Assembly (NCBI GenBank): GCA_041649635.1
Contig: JBAZMV010000001.1
Coordinates: 248,001 to 312,000, forward strand
Source: Dehalococcoidia bacterium
GTDB lineage: Bacteria > Chloroflexota > Dehalococcoidia > E44-bin15
Reading direction: 5' to 3'
Length of the DNA stretch: 64,000 nt
In this document: piece after piece, positions 51,332 to 60,820 of the stretch
Layout: each line of letters opens with the position of its first letter
Position numbering within the stretch: the first letter of the stretch is position 1
Made by a program: the position numbers and the translations under genes
The notes under the pieces: generated by a model
Database searches by the model: none
Told to the model about the DNA's origin: nothing
What the model saw: the letters and a program-made list of their open reading frames with translations, nothing else

Positions 51332-51586
51332 CTATATCCCCTCTTTTTTAAACATCTCGGCCTGCAGCGGATCCAGTTTCTGTATGAGCTTTGTGAGCTC
51401 GGCGACGTGCTCCTTCTCTTCATCACGGATGTGGGATAAAACCTTTATCGCGTTTTCGTCGGCAAGGGTATCGATATGCTCCTGATACTGATTGATGGCC
51501 TGAAGCTCCCCGATCAGATCCTCGCGAAGCATCTCCAGGTCTATCTCGATGGGATTTTCCTCTTCATATTCAGATTCAAAACTCAT
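51332..51586 (-). CDS. Two-helix ferritin-like (demiferritin) protein
   Basis: An 84-residue acidic, helical protein. ExxxxELQAINQYQEHI (about 22-41) and HIRDEEKEHVAEL (52-64) have the Glu and ExxH ligands of half a ferritin-like bundle, so two or more copies must assemble to form a diiron site, as in encapsulated ferritins. The final KKEGI resembles no clear encapsulin-targeting tail, and no encapsulin gene is in the window. AAGGAG precedes the ATG. It lies between guaA and purD on the minus strand. Confidence 0.8.
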   Translation of the reverse strand: MSFESEYEEENPIEIDLEMLREDLIGELQAINQYQEHIDTLADENAIKVLSHIRDEEKEHVAELTKLIQKLDPLQAEMFKKEGI

Positions 51587-51606
51587 ATCTTACGTCTCCT
51601 TAAACA

Positions 51607-53268
51607 TTATTCCCATTCAATAGTCGCGGGCGGCTTGGAAGAGATATCATAGACCACGCGGTTCACCTCAGGCACCTCGTTAACGATACGATTGGATATC
51701 TGCGCCAGCAGGTCGTAAGGCAATCTGGCCCAGTCCGCGGTCATGGCGTCGTTCGATGTCACGGCGCGAATGGCGATAAGGTATCCATACGTACGGAAAT
51801 CGCCCATAACGCCTACGCTTCTTGTATCGGTAAGCACGGCGAAACTCTGCCACAATTGATCGTAGAGTTTGGCCTTCTTTATCTCGTCCATCACTATCCA
51901 GTCGCAGGAGCGCAGTATCTCCAGCTTCTCGCGGGTCACTTCGCCGATGATCCTGATGGACAGACCCGGGCCGGGGAACGGCTGTCTCCAGACCATTTCC
52001 TGCGGCAATCCGAGCGCGGCCCCCACCTCCCTGACCTCATCCTTGAACAGATAGCGCAGCGGCTCCACCAGTGTCATAGTCATCTTAGAAGGAAGTCCGC
52101 CTACATTATGATGCGTCTTTATTTTTACCGCGGCCCTGTTCTCTGAAGTGACGCTCTCAATGACATCGGGATAAAGGGTGCCCTGGGCCAGATAATCGAC
52201 TTTACCCAGCTTAGCCGCCTCTTCCTCGAACACATGGATAAATTCTTCACCGACCGCCTTGCGCTTCTGCTCGGGATCGATCACGTCTTTGAGCCGCCCC
52301 AGAAACCTGTCTGTGGCATCTATATAAACGATGTTCATCTTAAGATTGCGTCGGAAGGTATTGAGTATACGCTCGGCCTCATCCCGGCGCAGCAATCCGT
52401 TATTCACAAATATGCAGGTCAGTTGATCGCCCACCGCGCGGTGTATCAGCGCCGCCGTCACCGCCGAGTCAACGCCCCCCGACAGGGCGCATATGACCCT
52501 GCCACCCCCAACCTGGCTTTTTATACGCTCCACGCTCTCGGATATGAAGCTGCCGGGAGTCCAGTTGCCGCTGCAGCCGCAAATTTTATAAAGGAAGTTC
52601 TGCAGGATGTCCTTGCCGTTAGGCGTATGGGCCACCTCGGGATGGAACTGAAGGCCGATAACACCTTTATCGTTACCCATGGCGGCAACAGGTGAGTTTT
52701 CGGTATAACCCAGCGCGCTGAATCCGGGAGGGATCTCGGTTATCTCGTCTCCATGGCTCATCCAGACGGTCATGGACTGCGGCAATCCGTCGAAAATAGG
52801 TGATTTTATCGCGGACTGATGCAGGACCGAGTGCCCGTACTCGCGCTTGATCCCGGGCACAACCTTCCCCCCCAGTTGACGCGTAAGAACCTGCATGCCG
52901 TAGCAGATTCCCAGAATAGGGAGGTGGCTCTCATAGACATGGGCGGGGGCCAATGGAGCGTTATCGGCATATACGCTGGAGGGGCCTCCGGATAAGACCA
53001 ATCCACGCGGTTTCAACGCAGCGATCTTTTCCCACGGGGAATCGTAGGGCATCAGCTCGCTATAGACATGGCACTCACGGATCCTTCTGGCGATGAGCAA
53101 GCTGTACTGCGAACCGAAGTCGAGGACCACCACCGCCTCCCGCTCAGCCCTCGGGGCATTGCCCTCAACAGGAGCCTCGCCAGCCTTCTGCTTAGCGATC
53201 TCTAAATACGCGGAAACTTCCAGGTCGTCACTAGTTCTTACCCGGAAGCTATCTTCTCTTCGATCCAT
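51607..53268 (-). CDS. guaA: GMP synthase (glutamine-hydrolysing)
   Basis: A 553-residue bifunctional enzyme. The class I glutamine amidotransferase has its Cys in GICYGMQVL and His/Glu in QFHPEV; the ATP pyrophosphatase has the PP-loop LSGGVDSAV, and the C-terminal dimerisation domain ends PPATIEWE, the normal terminus. It aminates XMP to GMP. ATG 53268 is used, leaving a 50-residue N-terminal extension ahead of [11 protein letters not shown] that most GuaA lack; a later start cannot be excluded. Divergent from tsaC. Confidence 0.94.
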   Translation of the reverse strand: MDRREDSFRVRTSDDLEVSAYLEIAKQKAGEAPVEGNAPRAEREAVVVLDFGSQYSLLIARRIRECHVYSELMPYDSPWEKIAALKPRGLVLSGGPSSVYADNAPLAPAHVYESHLPILGICYGMQVLTRQLGGKVVPGIKREYGHSVLHQSAIKSPIFDGLPQSMTVWMSHGDEITEIPPGFSALGYTENSPVAAMGNDKGVIGLQFHPEVAHTPNGKDILQNFLYKICGCSGNWTPGSFISESVERIKSQVGGGRVICALSGGVDSAVTAALIHRAVGDQLTCIFVNNGLLRRDEAERILNTFRRNLKMNIVYIDATDRFLGRLKDVIDPEQKRKAVGEEFIHVFEEEAAKLGKVDYLAQGTLYPDVIESVTSENRAAVKIKTHHNVGGLPSKMTMTLVEPLRYLFKDEVREVGAALGLPQEMVWRQPFPGPGLSIRIIGEVTREKLEILRSCDWIVMDEIKKAKLYDQLWQSFAVLTDTRSVGVMGDFRTYGYLIAIRAVTSNDAMTADWARLPYDLLAQISNRIVNEVPEVNRVVYDISSKPPATIEWE

Positions 53269-53303
53269 CGCCAGCAGTTTCCTCGACCACAGCTTATCAT
53301 TAT

Positions 53304-53311
53304 GATATACT
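53304..53311 (+). promoter_or_regulatory. Extended -10 before tsaC
   Basis: TGATATACT box (TATACT at 53306-53311) with a weak TCGACC -35 17 bp upstream. Transcription would begin near 53318, about three bases before the ATG, and no Shine-Dalgarno sequence exists. Confidence 0.45.
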
Positions 53312-53320
53312 TGCGTCAAG

Positions 53321-53929
53321 ATGGAGAAGCTGGTTGAAAGGGCGGTCAAAATCCTGAAAAATGGCGGCATCGTCGCTTTCCCAACAGATACGGTTTACGG
53401 GCTGGGCGCCAACGCCTTCAACGAGGATGCGGTGCTCAGGGTATACGAAGCCAAGGCCAGGCCGCGGGAATTCGCGCTGACGCTTCTGCTGGCTGATATA
53501 TCGCAGATAAAGATCGTAGCCGAGAACGTGCCGAAAATAGCGTGGAAACTGGCGGAGCGATTCATGCCCGGCGCGCTGACCATTGTGCTGCAGAAATCAA
53601 TGGCGGTATCTAACATGATCACGGGAGACGGCGATACGGTAGCGGTCAGGGTGCCGGACCACCCGGTGCCGGTAGCCATTGTCAGGGGGCTTGGCGCGCC
53701 CATTACCGGGACCAGCGCCAACAGGAGCGGGTCTCCCAGCCCGGTGACGGCAGAGGAAGTATATAAGCAACTAAGAAACAAAGTGGATCTCATAGTCGAT
53801 GGAGGGAAGTGTCCCTTAGGCGTTTCTTCCACAGTTATCGACCTGACTATCGATCCTCCGAAGATCATAAGATATGGCACTATCACCAGAGAGCAGATCA
53901 TAAACGTCTGCAAATGCCGTATAGAATAA
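53321..53929 (+). CDS. tsaC: L-threonylcarbamoyladenylate synthase
   Basis: A 202-residue YrdC/Sua5-domain protein: [18 protein letters not shown] (15-32), the KARPRE basic site (46-51), RVPDHP and [13 protein letters not shown]. It makes threonylcarbamoyl-AMP for t6A37 in tRNAs reading ANN codons. It is of the short TsaC type without the Sua5 C-terminal domain. rpiB follows after 10 bp with a consensus ribosome-binding site. Confidence 0.93.
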   Translation: MEKLVERAVKILKNGGIVAFPTDTVYGLGANAFNEDAVLRVYEAKARPREFALTLLLADISQIKIVAENVPKIAWKLAERFMPGALTIVLQKSMAVSNMITGDGDTVAVRVPDHPVPVAIVRGLGAPITGTSANRSGSPSPVTAEEVYKQLRNKVDLIVDGGKCPLGVSSTVIDLTIDPPKIIRYGTITREQIINVCKCRIE

Positions 53930-53939
53930 AGGAGGTCTA

Positions 53940-54365
53940 ATGCGCATCGCTATTGGCTGCGATCACAGGGGACTGAACCTGAAACAAGCGATTATCAGAT
54001 CGCTTTCCGAGGCCGGTCACCAATTCGAGGATGCCGGCACCAACGATACCGCGTCGGTGGATTATCCTGACATAGCAATAAAGGTAGGGAGAGCGGTAGC
54101 GTCCGGCAAGGCAGAATATGGCATTCTGATCTGCGGCACCGGCATAGGTATGTGCATCGCGGCTAACAAGATAAAGGGCATACGCGCCGCCAACTGCAGC
54201 GATACCTTTTGCGCCGTCCGCGGCCGGGCCCACAACAACGCCAATGTGCTCTGTCTTGGCGGAGACATACTGGCGGAGGTACTGGCGCTGGAGATAGTTA
54301 ATACATTTATCTCTACGGAATTCCTTGGAGGGAGGCACCAGCGCCGACTGGACAAAATGGAATAG
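53940..54365 (+). CDS. rpiB: Ribose 5-phosphate isomerase B
   Basis: A 141-residue RpiB/LacAB family isomerase. CDHRG (7-11) and the catalytic Cys65 in ICGTGIGMCIAANK are diagnostic, as is the later RAHNNANVL. It interconverts ribose 5-phosphate and ribulose 5-phosphate. AAAGGAGG stands upstream of the ATG, and it shares a transcript with tsaC. Confidence 0.94.
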   Translation: MRIAIGCDHRGLNLKQAIIRSLSEAGHQFEDAGTNDTASVDYPDIAIKVGRAVASGKAEYGILICGTGIGMCIAANKIKGIRAANCSDTFCAVRGRAHNNANVLCLGGDILAEVLALEIVNTFISTEFLGGRHQRRLDKME

Positions 54366-54384
54366 CGCAACGCGAATCGATTCG

Positions 54385-54414
54385 TTGACAGCGCCCGGCG
54401 CTAATTGCTAATAT
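54385..54414 (+). promoter_or_regulatory. Promoter of dxs
   Basis: TTGACA (54385-54390), 18-bp spacer, TG-extended TAATAT (54409-54414). Transcription near 54421 gives a 30-base leader to the GTG of dxs. Confidence 0.65.
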
Positions 54415-54450
54415 GAAAACTGATATTACTAAACATAAAGAGAGAACGCG

Positions 54451-56331
54451 GTGTTTCTGGAGAATATAAACGAACCGTCCGATCTGCAGAACCTTACGCC
54501 CGATCAACTGACGCGTCTGGCCGCCGATATTAGAAACAGGATATTGGACACAGTGAGTGCGAACGGCGGGCATCTGGCCTCAAGCCTGGGCGCGGTTGAA
54601 CTTACCATTGCGCTGCACCGCAGCTTCAACAGTCCCGTCGATAAGATACTCTGGGATGTAGGCCATCAGTCATACGCGCACAAGCTGCTGACCGGAAGAA
54701 AAGATCGATTCAGCAAGATACGGCAGTACGGCGGGCTGAGCGGATTCCCGGACCGTAGCGAGAGCCCTCACGACCACTTCGGCGCGGGACATGCCTCAAC
54801 ATCGATCTCCGCCGCGCTGGGCATGGCCAAGGCGCGCGATCTCGCGGGGGCAGATTACCATGTCGTCGCGGTGATAGGGGACGGCTCGCTAACGGGGGGT
54901 ATGGCCTTCGAAGCTATCAACCATGCCGGACAGCTCGGATGCCGGCTGATAGTGGTCCTCAACGACAACGGCATGGCTATTTCACCCTCGATTGGGGCGC
55001 TATCAAGGCAATTCTCTCGACTGCGTTTCACCCGCCGCTATTATCAGGCGAGGAAAGAGGCTTCCCACATCGTAAATAGAATGCCGATGAAGCGGCAGTT
55101 CCTTCAAATACTGTCCACGCTGGAAAAAGGCGTTAAAGGGATGATCATCCCCTCCATGTTCTGGGAGGAACTGGGCTTCACCTACATGGGCCCCATAGAC
55201 GGCCACAATATAAACGAGCTTGAGGCGGCATTCACACGCGCCAAGGGCTATGATAAACGTCCGCTGCTGATACACGTGGTCACCACCAAGGGAAAAGGCT
55301 ACAGCCCCGCCGAAGACGACGCCGTTAGCTTTCACGGAGTCTCGCCGAATGGCGCCGAGACGGCCAAAACCCCTTCCTTCAGCGAGATTTTTGGACGCAC
55401 CATGCTGCGACTGGCCAAAGAAGAGCCAAGGCTGGTCGCCATAACCGCGGCCATGACCGAAGGCACCGGCCTCAATTTCATGAGCAGGGAACTGCCGAAG
55501 AGGGTCTTCGATGTCGGCATTTGCGAACAGCACGCGGTAACATTCGCGGCGGGACTGGCCACGCAGGGATACATCCCCGTCGTCGCCATATACTCGACGT
55601 TCCTGCAGCGCGCCCTGGACCAGATCATTCACGATGTATGCATACAGAACCTGCCGGTCGTCTTCGCCATCGACCGCGGCGGCATAGTAGGAGAGGACGG
55701 CAAAACACATCAGGGCAGCTTCGATCTGTCTTATTTGAGCTTCATTCCCAACATGGTGCTGGCCGCGCCAAAGGACGAGAACGAACTGCGGCACCTGCTG
55801 TACACCGCCGTCCGCGCCCGCCGCCCCTTTGCAATCCGCTACCCCAGGGGCCGCGGCCTGGGAGTGCCGCTCGACGAAGAATTGCGGGAAATACCGATAG
55901 GAAAGTGGGAGACATTGCGAGGCGGGAACGACGCGGCTATCTTCGCCACGGGACGCAGCGTTCAATACGCGGTAACCGCCGCGGAGAAGCTGGCGAAGGC
56001 CGGCATCGAGTGCACCGTAGTCAACTCGCGGTTCATCAAACCGCCGGACTACGAGATGATATCCGCCCTGGCCGGGAGCCATAAGCGCTTCATCACGGTG
56101 GAGGAGAACGCCGTCAGCGGCGGCTTCGGCAGCACGATCGTTTCGTTGATAAAGAGCGCGAACCCGGACACCGTGGTTGAATGTATCGGCATACCGGACG
56201 AGTTCGTAGTCCATGGCCCCCAGGAGGTACTCCGCGCGAAATATAACCTCGACGCGGATGGGATCGCGCAACGCGTCGTCTCGGCCTTCCCCGATCTGAG
56301 CGCGCGGACACCGACCAAGACAAAGAGATAG
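54451..56331 (+). CDS. dxs: 1-deoxy-D-xylulose-5-phosphate synthase
   Basis: A 626-residue thiamine-diphosphate enzyme, the first step of the MEP isoprenoid pathway. The HisxxxTPP region is SPHDHFGAGHAST, the ThDP/Mg motif is GDGSLTGGMAFEAINHAG, the pyrimidine-binding domain has EGTGLNF and FDVGICEQHAVTFAAGLA, and the transketolase C-terminal domain is complete. GTG start at 54451. The next gene, a polyprenyl synthase, uses the end products of this pathway. Confidence 0.95.
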   Translation: MFLENINEPSDLQNLTPDQLTRLAADIRNRILDTVSANGGHLASSLGAVELTIALHRSFNSPVDKILWDVGHQSYAHKLLTGRKDRFSKIRQYGGLSGFPDRSESPHDHFGAGHASTSISAALGMAKARDLAGADYHVVAVIGDGSLTGGMAFEAINHAGQLGCRLIVVLNDNGMAISPSIGALSRQFSRLRFTRRYYQARKEASHIVNRMPMKRQFLQILSTLEKGVKGMIIPSMFWEELGFTYMGPIDGHNINELEAAFTRAKGYDKRPLLIHVVTTKGKGYSPAEDDAVSFHGVSPNGAETAKTPSFSEIFGRTMLRLAKEEPRLVAITAAMTEGTGLNFMSRELPKRVFDVGICEQHAVTFAAGLATQGYIPVVAIYSTFLQRALDQIIHDVCIQNLPVVFAIDRGGIVGEDGKTHQGSFDLSYLSFIPNMVLAAPKDENELRHLLYTAVRARRPFAIRYPRGRGLGVPLDEELREIPIGKWETLRGGNDAAIFATGRSVQYAVTAAEKLAKAGIECTVVNSRFIKPPDYEMISALAGSHKRFITVEENAVSGGFGSTIVSLIKSANPDTVVECIGIPDEFVVHGPQEVLRAKYNLDADGIAQRVVSAFPDLSARTPTKTKR

Positions 56332-56372
56332 CTCAATCTTATTCAATCACATTTTTCTTTTGAGAGAAGTAC

Positions 56373-57377
56373 ATGGATCTGCCTGAAGCTTTTCATCGCT
56401 ACCGGAACGACATAGTGAAAGAGCTTGCCGCCAATATTAACGGAGGCAAGCTGGCCATGTATGACATGATGCGCTACCATATGGGCTGGGTCGACGAGGG
56501 AGGCAACCTTCAGGACGCCGGCGGCAAGCTGGTAAGACCCACGCTGCTTCTGCTCGCGTGCGAGTGCGTCGGTGGCGACTGGCGCGCGGCGCTGCCCGCG
56601 GCGGCGGCGGTGGAACTGGTGCACAACTTCTCGCTGATACATGACGACATCGAGGACGGCGACGAGGAGCGCAGACAGCGCGCCACCGTCTGGCGCATAT
56701 GGGGCGAATCGCAGGCGATAAACCTCGGCGATGCCATGCACGCAATGTCCAGGCTGGCCCTGAACCGGCTGGACGACAGCGTTGCCGATCCAAGGAAAAT
56801 GCTTAACGCGGCAGGCATCCTGGACCAGACCTGCCTGGAACTATGCGAAGGTCAATACCTTGACATACTGTATGAAAGCAAATTTGACATAAATATAGAC
56901 GACTATATGCTGATGACGGACCTGAAAACAGCCTCGCTGATCACATGCTCCGTCAAGCTTGGCGCCCTGCTGGGCACGGACGACGAGAAGTTGGTGCAAA
57001 GGTTCGAACGATTCGGCAGGAAGCTGGGCATGGCATACCAGATGATAGACGATGTGCTGGGCATCTGGGGCGACGAGCCGTTCAGCGACATACTTAAGAG
57101 GAAAAAGACCCTGCCCATAATCTACGCGCTTGAGAACATCGGCGATAAGGATCGAAAGAGACTGATGGAGATATACAACGGCAGGTCGATCGGCCGGGTC
57201 AAGGTGCGTCAGGTCATCGATATTCTAAACCGGCTGCATGCCGAGCAATACTCGAGAAATATGGCGCAGCAATACTACAACGAGGCGCTGGAGGAACTCG
57301 GCGAGGACGGCCTGTCCGCTACGGTTTGCGGAGAGTTAAAAGAGGTCACCGACTTTCTCATAGATAGAGAGTACTAG
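56373..57377 (+). CDS. Trans-polyprenyl diphosphate synthase
   Basis: A 334-residue all-helical prenyltransferase. The first aspartate-rich motif is DDIED (about 90-94) in HNFSLIHDDIEDGDEERRQ, the second is DDVLG (about 227-231) in AYQMIDDVLGIWGD, and GGKLVRP is the IPP-binding region. It elongates allylic diphosphates with IPP; product length (C15-C20 or longer) cannot be told with certainty, though bulky residues before the first motif are few. It lies 41 bp after dxs, giving a small isoprenoid operon. GAGAGAAG is upstream. Confidence 0.92.
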   Translation: MDLPEAFHRYRNDIVKELAANINGGKLAMYDMMRYHMGWVDEGGNLQDAGGKLVRPTLLLLACECVGGDWRAALPAAAAVELVHNFSLIHDDIEDGDEERRQRATVWRIWGESQAINLGDAMHAMSRLALNRLDDSVADPRKMLNAAGILDQTCLELCEGQYLDILYESKFDINIDDYMLMTDLKTASLITCSVKLGALLGTDDEKLVQRFERFGRKLGMAYQMIDDVLGIWGDEPFSDILKRKKTLPIIYALENIGDKDRKRLMEIYNGRSIGRVKVRQVIDILNRLHAEQYSRNMAQQYYNEALEELGEDGLSATVCGELKEVTDFLIDREY

Positions 57378-57489
57378 ATAAACCAAGTCAACGGTGAGTA
57401 GAATCGAGATTACTTCAAATCAGGCCTTTCTAAATCTATATCAAGTGATTATGATAGTAATCTAAAAGAGAGTTTTCGAGAGGTGTGAC

Positions 57490-58677
57490 ATGGAAAAGAA
57501 AACTGTCAGGGACGTCGATGTAGCGGGGAAGCGCGTTCTGGTGCGCGTAGACCTGAACGTTCCTCAGGATGAAAAGACCGGCGCGATCTCCGACGACACG
57601 CGCATAAAGGCGGTGGTGCCGACTATCAGTTATCTTGTCGACAGAAAAGCCCGCGTTATACTGTGCTCCCACCTCGGTCGGCCCAAGGGCAAAACTGTCG
57701 ATGCGCTCAGGCTGGCGCCGATAGCAAAACGTTTATCCGAAATCCTCGGCAAGCCGATAGCAACGACCCGGGACTGCATCGGCCCGGACGTAGAGCAGGC
57801 AGCCGCCGCGCTTCAAGACGGCGACATACTTATGCTTGAGAACCTGCGCTTCCATGATGAGGAGGAGAAGAACGACGCGGGGTTCTCGCAGGCGCTGGCC
57901 AAGCTGGCCGATATATACGTGAACGACGCCTTCGGCACGGCCCACCGCGCCCATGCCTCCACGGAGGGCGTCACCAGACACCTGCCCGCGGTAGCCGGCT
58001 TTCTCATGGAAAAAGAGATAGTGACTATGGGCAAGGCATTGACCAATCCCACACATCCTTTTGCCGGCGTCATCGGCGGCGCAAAGATAAGCGACAAGAT
58101 CGGCATGCTGGACAATATACTTGATAAAGTGACCGTATTGCTCGTAGGCGGCGGCATGGTCGCAACCTTCCTCAAAGCGCTAAAATATGAAGTAGGCAAA
58201 TCTTCCGTCGAGGACGATAAACTGGAACTGGCTGGGAAGCTCATGGATAAAGCTAAGACTAAAGGTGTGAATCTTCTCCTGCCTGTCGATTTAGTCGTCG
58301 CGGACAAATTCGCCGCCGACGCCAAATCCAAGACCGTGGCCGTCGATAACGTGCCCGGCGACTGGCTGATCATGGACATCGGACATAAGACAATCGACGT
58401 GTACGAGAACGAACTGAAGAAGTGCAAGACGGTCATCTGGAACGGCCCGATGGGCGTTTTTGAATATCCCAAGTTCAGCAGGGGCACGGCGAGCATCGCC
58501 AAAACGCTGGCCGGATTGCAGGCGACGACCATAATAGGAGGAGGCTCCACCGCCGAGGCCGTGGAGGAGATGGGGCTGGCGGAGAAGATGACGCATGTAT
58601 CGACGGGGGGCGGCGCTTCGCTTGAATTCCTGGAAGGTAAAATCCTGCCCGGCGTGGCGGCGCTTCAGGATAAGTAG
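57490..58677 (+). CDS. pgk: Phosphoglycerate kinase
   Basis: A 395-residue monomeric [15 protein letters not shown] with the substrate Arg, [22 protein letters not shown], and the C-terminal [11 protein letters not shown] nucleotide loop. It makes ATP and 3-phosphoglycerate in glycolysis (or the reverse). GAGAGGTGTGAC precedes the ATG. apgM, tpiA and miaA follow on the same strand, with a repeat between pgk and apgM. Confidence 0.96.
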   Translation: MEKKTVRDVDVAGKRVLVRVDLNVPQDEKTGAISDDTRIKAVVPTISYLVDRKARVILCSHLGRPKGKTVDALRLAPIAKRLSEILGKPIATTRDCIGPDVEQAAAALQDGDILMLENLRFHDEEEKNDAGFSQALAKLADIYVNDAFGTAHRAHASTEGVTRHLPAVAGFLMEKEIVTMGKALTNPTHPFAGVIGGAKISDKIGMLDNILDKVTVLLVGGGMVATFLKALKYEVGKSSVEDDKLELAGKLMDKAKTKGVNLLLPVDLVVADKFAADAKSKTVAVDNVPGDWLIMDIGHKTIDVYENELKKCKTVIWNGPMGVFEYPKFSRGTASIAKTLAGLQATTIIGGGSTAEAVEEMGLAEKMTHVSTGGGASLEFLEGKILPGVAALQDK

Positions 58678-58732
58678 TGGCTGTCTTCGGATTAAAGGGG
58701 CAGGAGAAATCTTCTGCCGGATTTAGGCGAGA

Positions 58733-58790
58733 CGTAGGGGCAGACCTGAGTGTCTGCCCGCAGCGGGCGAACACATAGGTTCGCCCCTAC
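58733..58790. repeat. GTAGGGGC...GCCCCTAC double-hairpin element
   Basis: Terminal inverted repeats GTAGGGGC/GCCCCTAC enclose GGGCAGAC-ctgagt-GTCTGCCC and GGGCGAAC-acatag-GTTCGCCC. Same plan as 27216-27271 but with different stem sequences. It lies between pgk and apgM. Confidence 0.7.
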
Positions 58791-58845
58791 CAAACAACCG
58801 ATGTATGATAGGATATCAGTTCAGAAAGTCTGAAAGAGGTCGGTC

Positions 58846-60060
58846 ATGATTAGCTTAGAACAGATAAAGCTTTTAGCGGAATCCACTCCTTCCAAGATCA
58901 TATTCCTTGTCATGGACGGACTGGGCGGCCTGCCGCACCCCGATACTGGAAAGACGGAGCTTGAGAGCGCCCGCAGGCCGAACCTTAACCGTCTGGCAAA
59001 AGACGGCATCTGCGGATTGAGCACAACGGTCAGCACCGGCATAACGCCGGGCAGCGCGCCGGGACACCTGGCCATATTCGGCTATAACCCGCTGGAACCG
59101 AATTATCAGATAGGGCGCGGCGTGCTTGAGGCGCTGGGTATCGGCTTCGACCTGAAAGACGGCGACCTGGCCATCAGGGGCAACTTCTGCACCATCGACA
59201 AGGCCGGAAAGATAACCGACCGCAGGGCCGGCCGCATCCCGACGGAGGTGTGCGAGGAGCTGTGCGCAAAGCTGAGCAAGATCAAAGTGAAGGGAGCGCA
59301 GACCTTCGTACGCCCGGTCAAGGAGCACCGCTTCGTACTCGTTTTTCGCGGTAAGAACCTCGCCGACGATATCGAGGACACCGACCCGCAGAAGTTGGGG
59401 GCGGCGCCTCTGCCTGCCAAAGCGAAGCGACCTGCCGCTAAAGCAACGGCGGCGATAGTGAACGAATTTCTCGACAGCGCCCGCAAAGCACTGGCCAAAG
59501 AGCATCCGACGAACATGGTCCTGCTGCGCGGTTTCGCCAAGTATCCGCCGCAGGTGCCGCCGATGTCCGAGGTTTTTAAGCTCAAACCGGCGGCAATCGC
59601 CGTATACCCCATGTACCGCGGGCTGGCTAAAGTGGTTGGCATGGACATACTCAATGCCGGCATTTCGATTAAGGACGAATTTGCCACTGTCGCCAAACAC
59701 TACAAAAAATACGATTTCTTCTTCATCCATATCAAAGGCACCGACAGCTCAGGCGAGGACGGCGACTTCGCCCGGAAGGTAAAAGTCATCGAGGAAGTCG
59801 ACCGCGAGCTGCCGAAATTAACCGGACTCAAACCCGACGTTATAGTCGTCACCGCCGATCATTCCACCCCCGCGCTGCTCAAGGGCCACAGCTGGCACCC
59901 CGTGCCATTCCTGCTGTGTTCGAAGTATTGCCGCCGCGACGATGTCAAGGAATTCTCCGAGAGCGCCTGCGCACACGGAGCGCTGGGCGTCTTCCCGGCA
60001 ATAGATATCGTGCCGCTGGCCTTGGCCAACGCCCTGAAACTAGACAAATACGGAGCGTAA
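58846..60060 (+). CDS. apgM: Cofactor-independent phosphoglycerate mutase, archaeal type
   Basis: A 404-residue alkaline-phosphatase-superfamily enzyme of the ApgM family, distinct from GpmI. The metal motif MDGLGGLP (18-25), STGITPGSAPGHLAIFGYNP with the catalytic Ser, and the C-terminal TADHSTPALLKGHSWHPVP with metal ligands are all present. It isomerises 3- and 2-phosphoglycerate. GAAAGAGGTC lies upstream. tpiA starts two bases after its stop. Confidence 0.94.
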   Translation: MISLEQIKLLAESTPSKIIFLVMDGLGGLPHPDTGKTELESARRPNLNRLAKDGICGLSTTVSTGITPGSAPGHLAIFGYNPLEPNYQIGRGVLEALGIGFDLKDGDLAIRGNFCTIDKAGKITDRRAGRIPTEVCEELCAKLSKIKVKGAQTFVRPVKEHRFVLVFRGKNLADDIEDTDPQKLGAAPLPAKAKRPAAKATAAIVNEFLDSARKALAKEHPTNMVLLRGFAKYPPQVPPMSEVFKLKPAAIAVYPMYRGLAKVVGMDILNAGISIKDEFATVAKHYKKYDFFFIHIKGTDSSGEDGDFARKVKVIEEVDRELPKLTGLKPDVIVVTADHSTPALLKGHSWHPVPFLLCSKYCRRDDVKEFSESACAHGALGVFPAIDIVPLALANALKLDKYGA

Positions 60061-60061
60061 C

Positions 60062-60820
60062 ATGAGAAGATTATTTATCGCAGGCAACTGGAAGATGAAC
60101 ACGACGCTGATGGAGGCCGTCGACCTCGTGAACGAGATGAAAGAGCCTCTCGACAAGTTCGAGAACGTAGACAAGGTCGTATGCCCGCCTTTTATCTCGC
60201 TGGCCGTCATTTCCGAGATACTCATGGATTCGTCCATCATGGTCGGCGCTCAGAACGTCTATTTCAAGGAAAAGGGCGCATTCACCGGAGAGATATCGCC
60301 GTCGATGCTCGTCGATATCTGCGAGTATGTAATAATAGGGCATTCCGAGCGAAGGCAGTACTTCGGCGAGACGGATGAAACGGTAAATAAAAAGGTCAAG
60401 GCGGCGCTGGATGCAGGGCTTAAGCCGATTATATGCGTCGGCGAGAACCTGGACCAGAACAAGGCGGGCGAGACCGAGAATGTGGTCACGGGCCAGGTAA
60501 AGAGAGCGCTCGACGACGTAAATTACTCGCCGTCGATAGTGATCGCATACGAGCCGATATGGGCCATAGGGACAGGAATGGCGGCAACGGGAAATGACGC
60601 CAACGCTACCATTAAAATAATCAGAAGCACCATAGCCGAGATATACAACGGCAGGGCAGCCCAGGACATGCGCATCCTCTATGGAGGCAGCGTAACCGCG
60701 GCTAACATCGTAGAGTTTATCAGCCAGCCCGATATCGACGGCGGCCTGGTAGGCGGCGCAAGCCTGAAAGCTGCGGAATTCATCAGCATGGTGGAGCAGG
60801 CGGCAGCGATCCGCAAATGA
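60062..60820 (+). CDS. tpiA: Triosephosphate isomerase
   Basis: A 252-residue TIM barrel: GNWKMN (7-12) with catalytic Lys, IGHSERR with His, the AYEPIWAIGTG signature with catalytic Glu, and the GGSVTAAN phosphate loop. It links glycolysis to the pgk-apgM genes upstream. Its stop overlaps the miaA start. Confidence 0.96.
   Translation: MRRLFIAGNWKMNTTLMEAVDLVNEMKEPLDKFENVDKVVCPPFISLAVISEILMDSSIMVGAQNVYFKEKGAFTGEISPSMLVDICEYVIIGHSERRQYFGETDETVNKKVKAALDAGLKPIICVGENLDQNKAGETENVVTGQVKRALDDVNYSPSIVIAYEPIWAIGTGMAATGNDANATIKIIRSTIAEIYNGRAAQDMRILYGGSVTAANIVEFISQPDIDGGLVGGASLKAAEFISMVEQAAAIRK

Noticed and set aside
46996..53268. Purine riboswitch for the pur/gua genes
   Set aside because: No purine-riboswitch core was seen upstream of guaA or purD.
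55003..56346. 447-codon minus-strand frame opposite dxs
   Set aside because: Long because of GC-rich codon bias; no motifs, and dxs on the other strand is complete.
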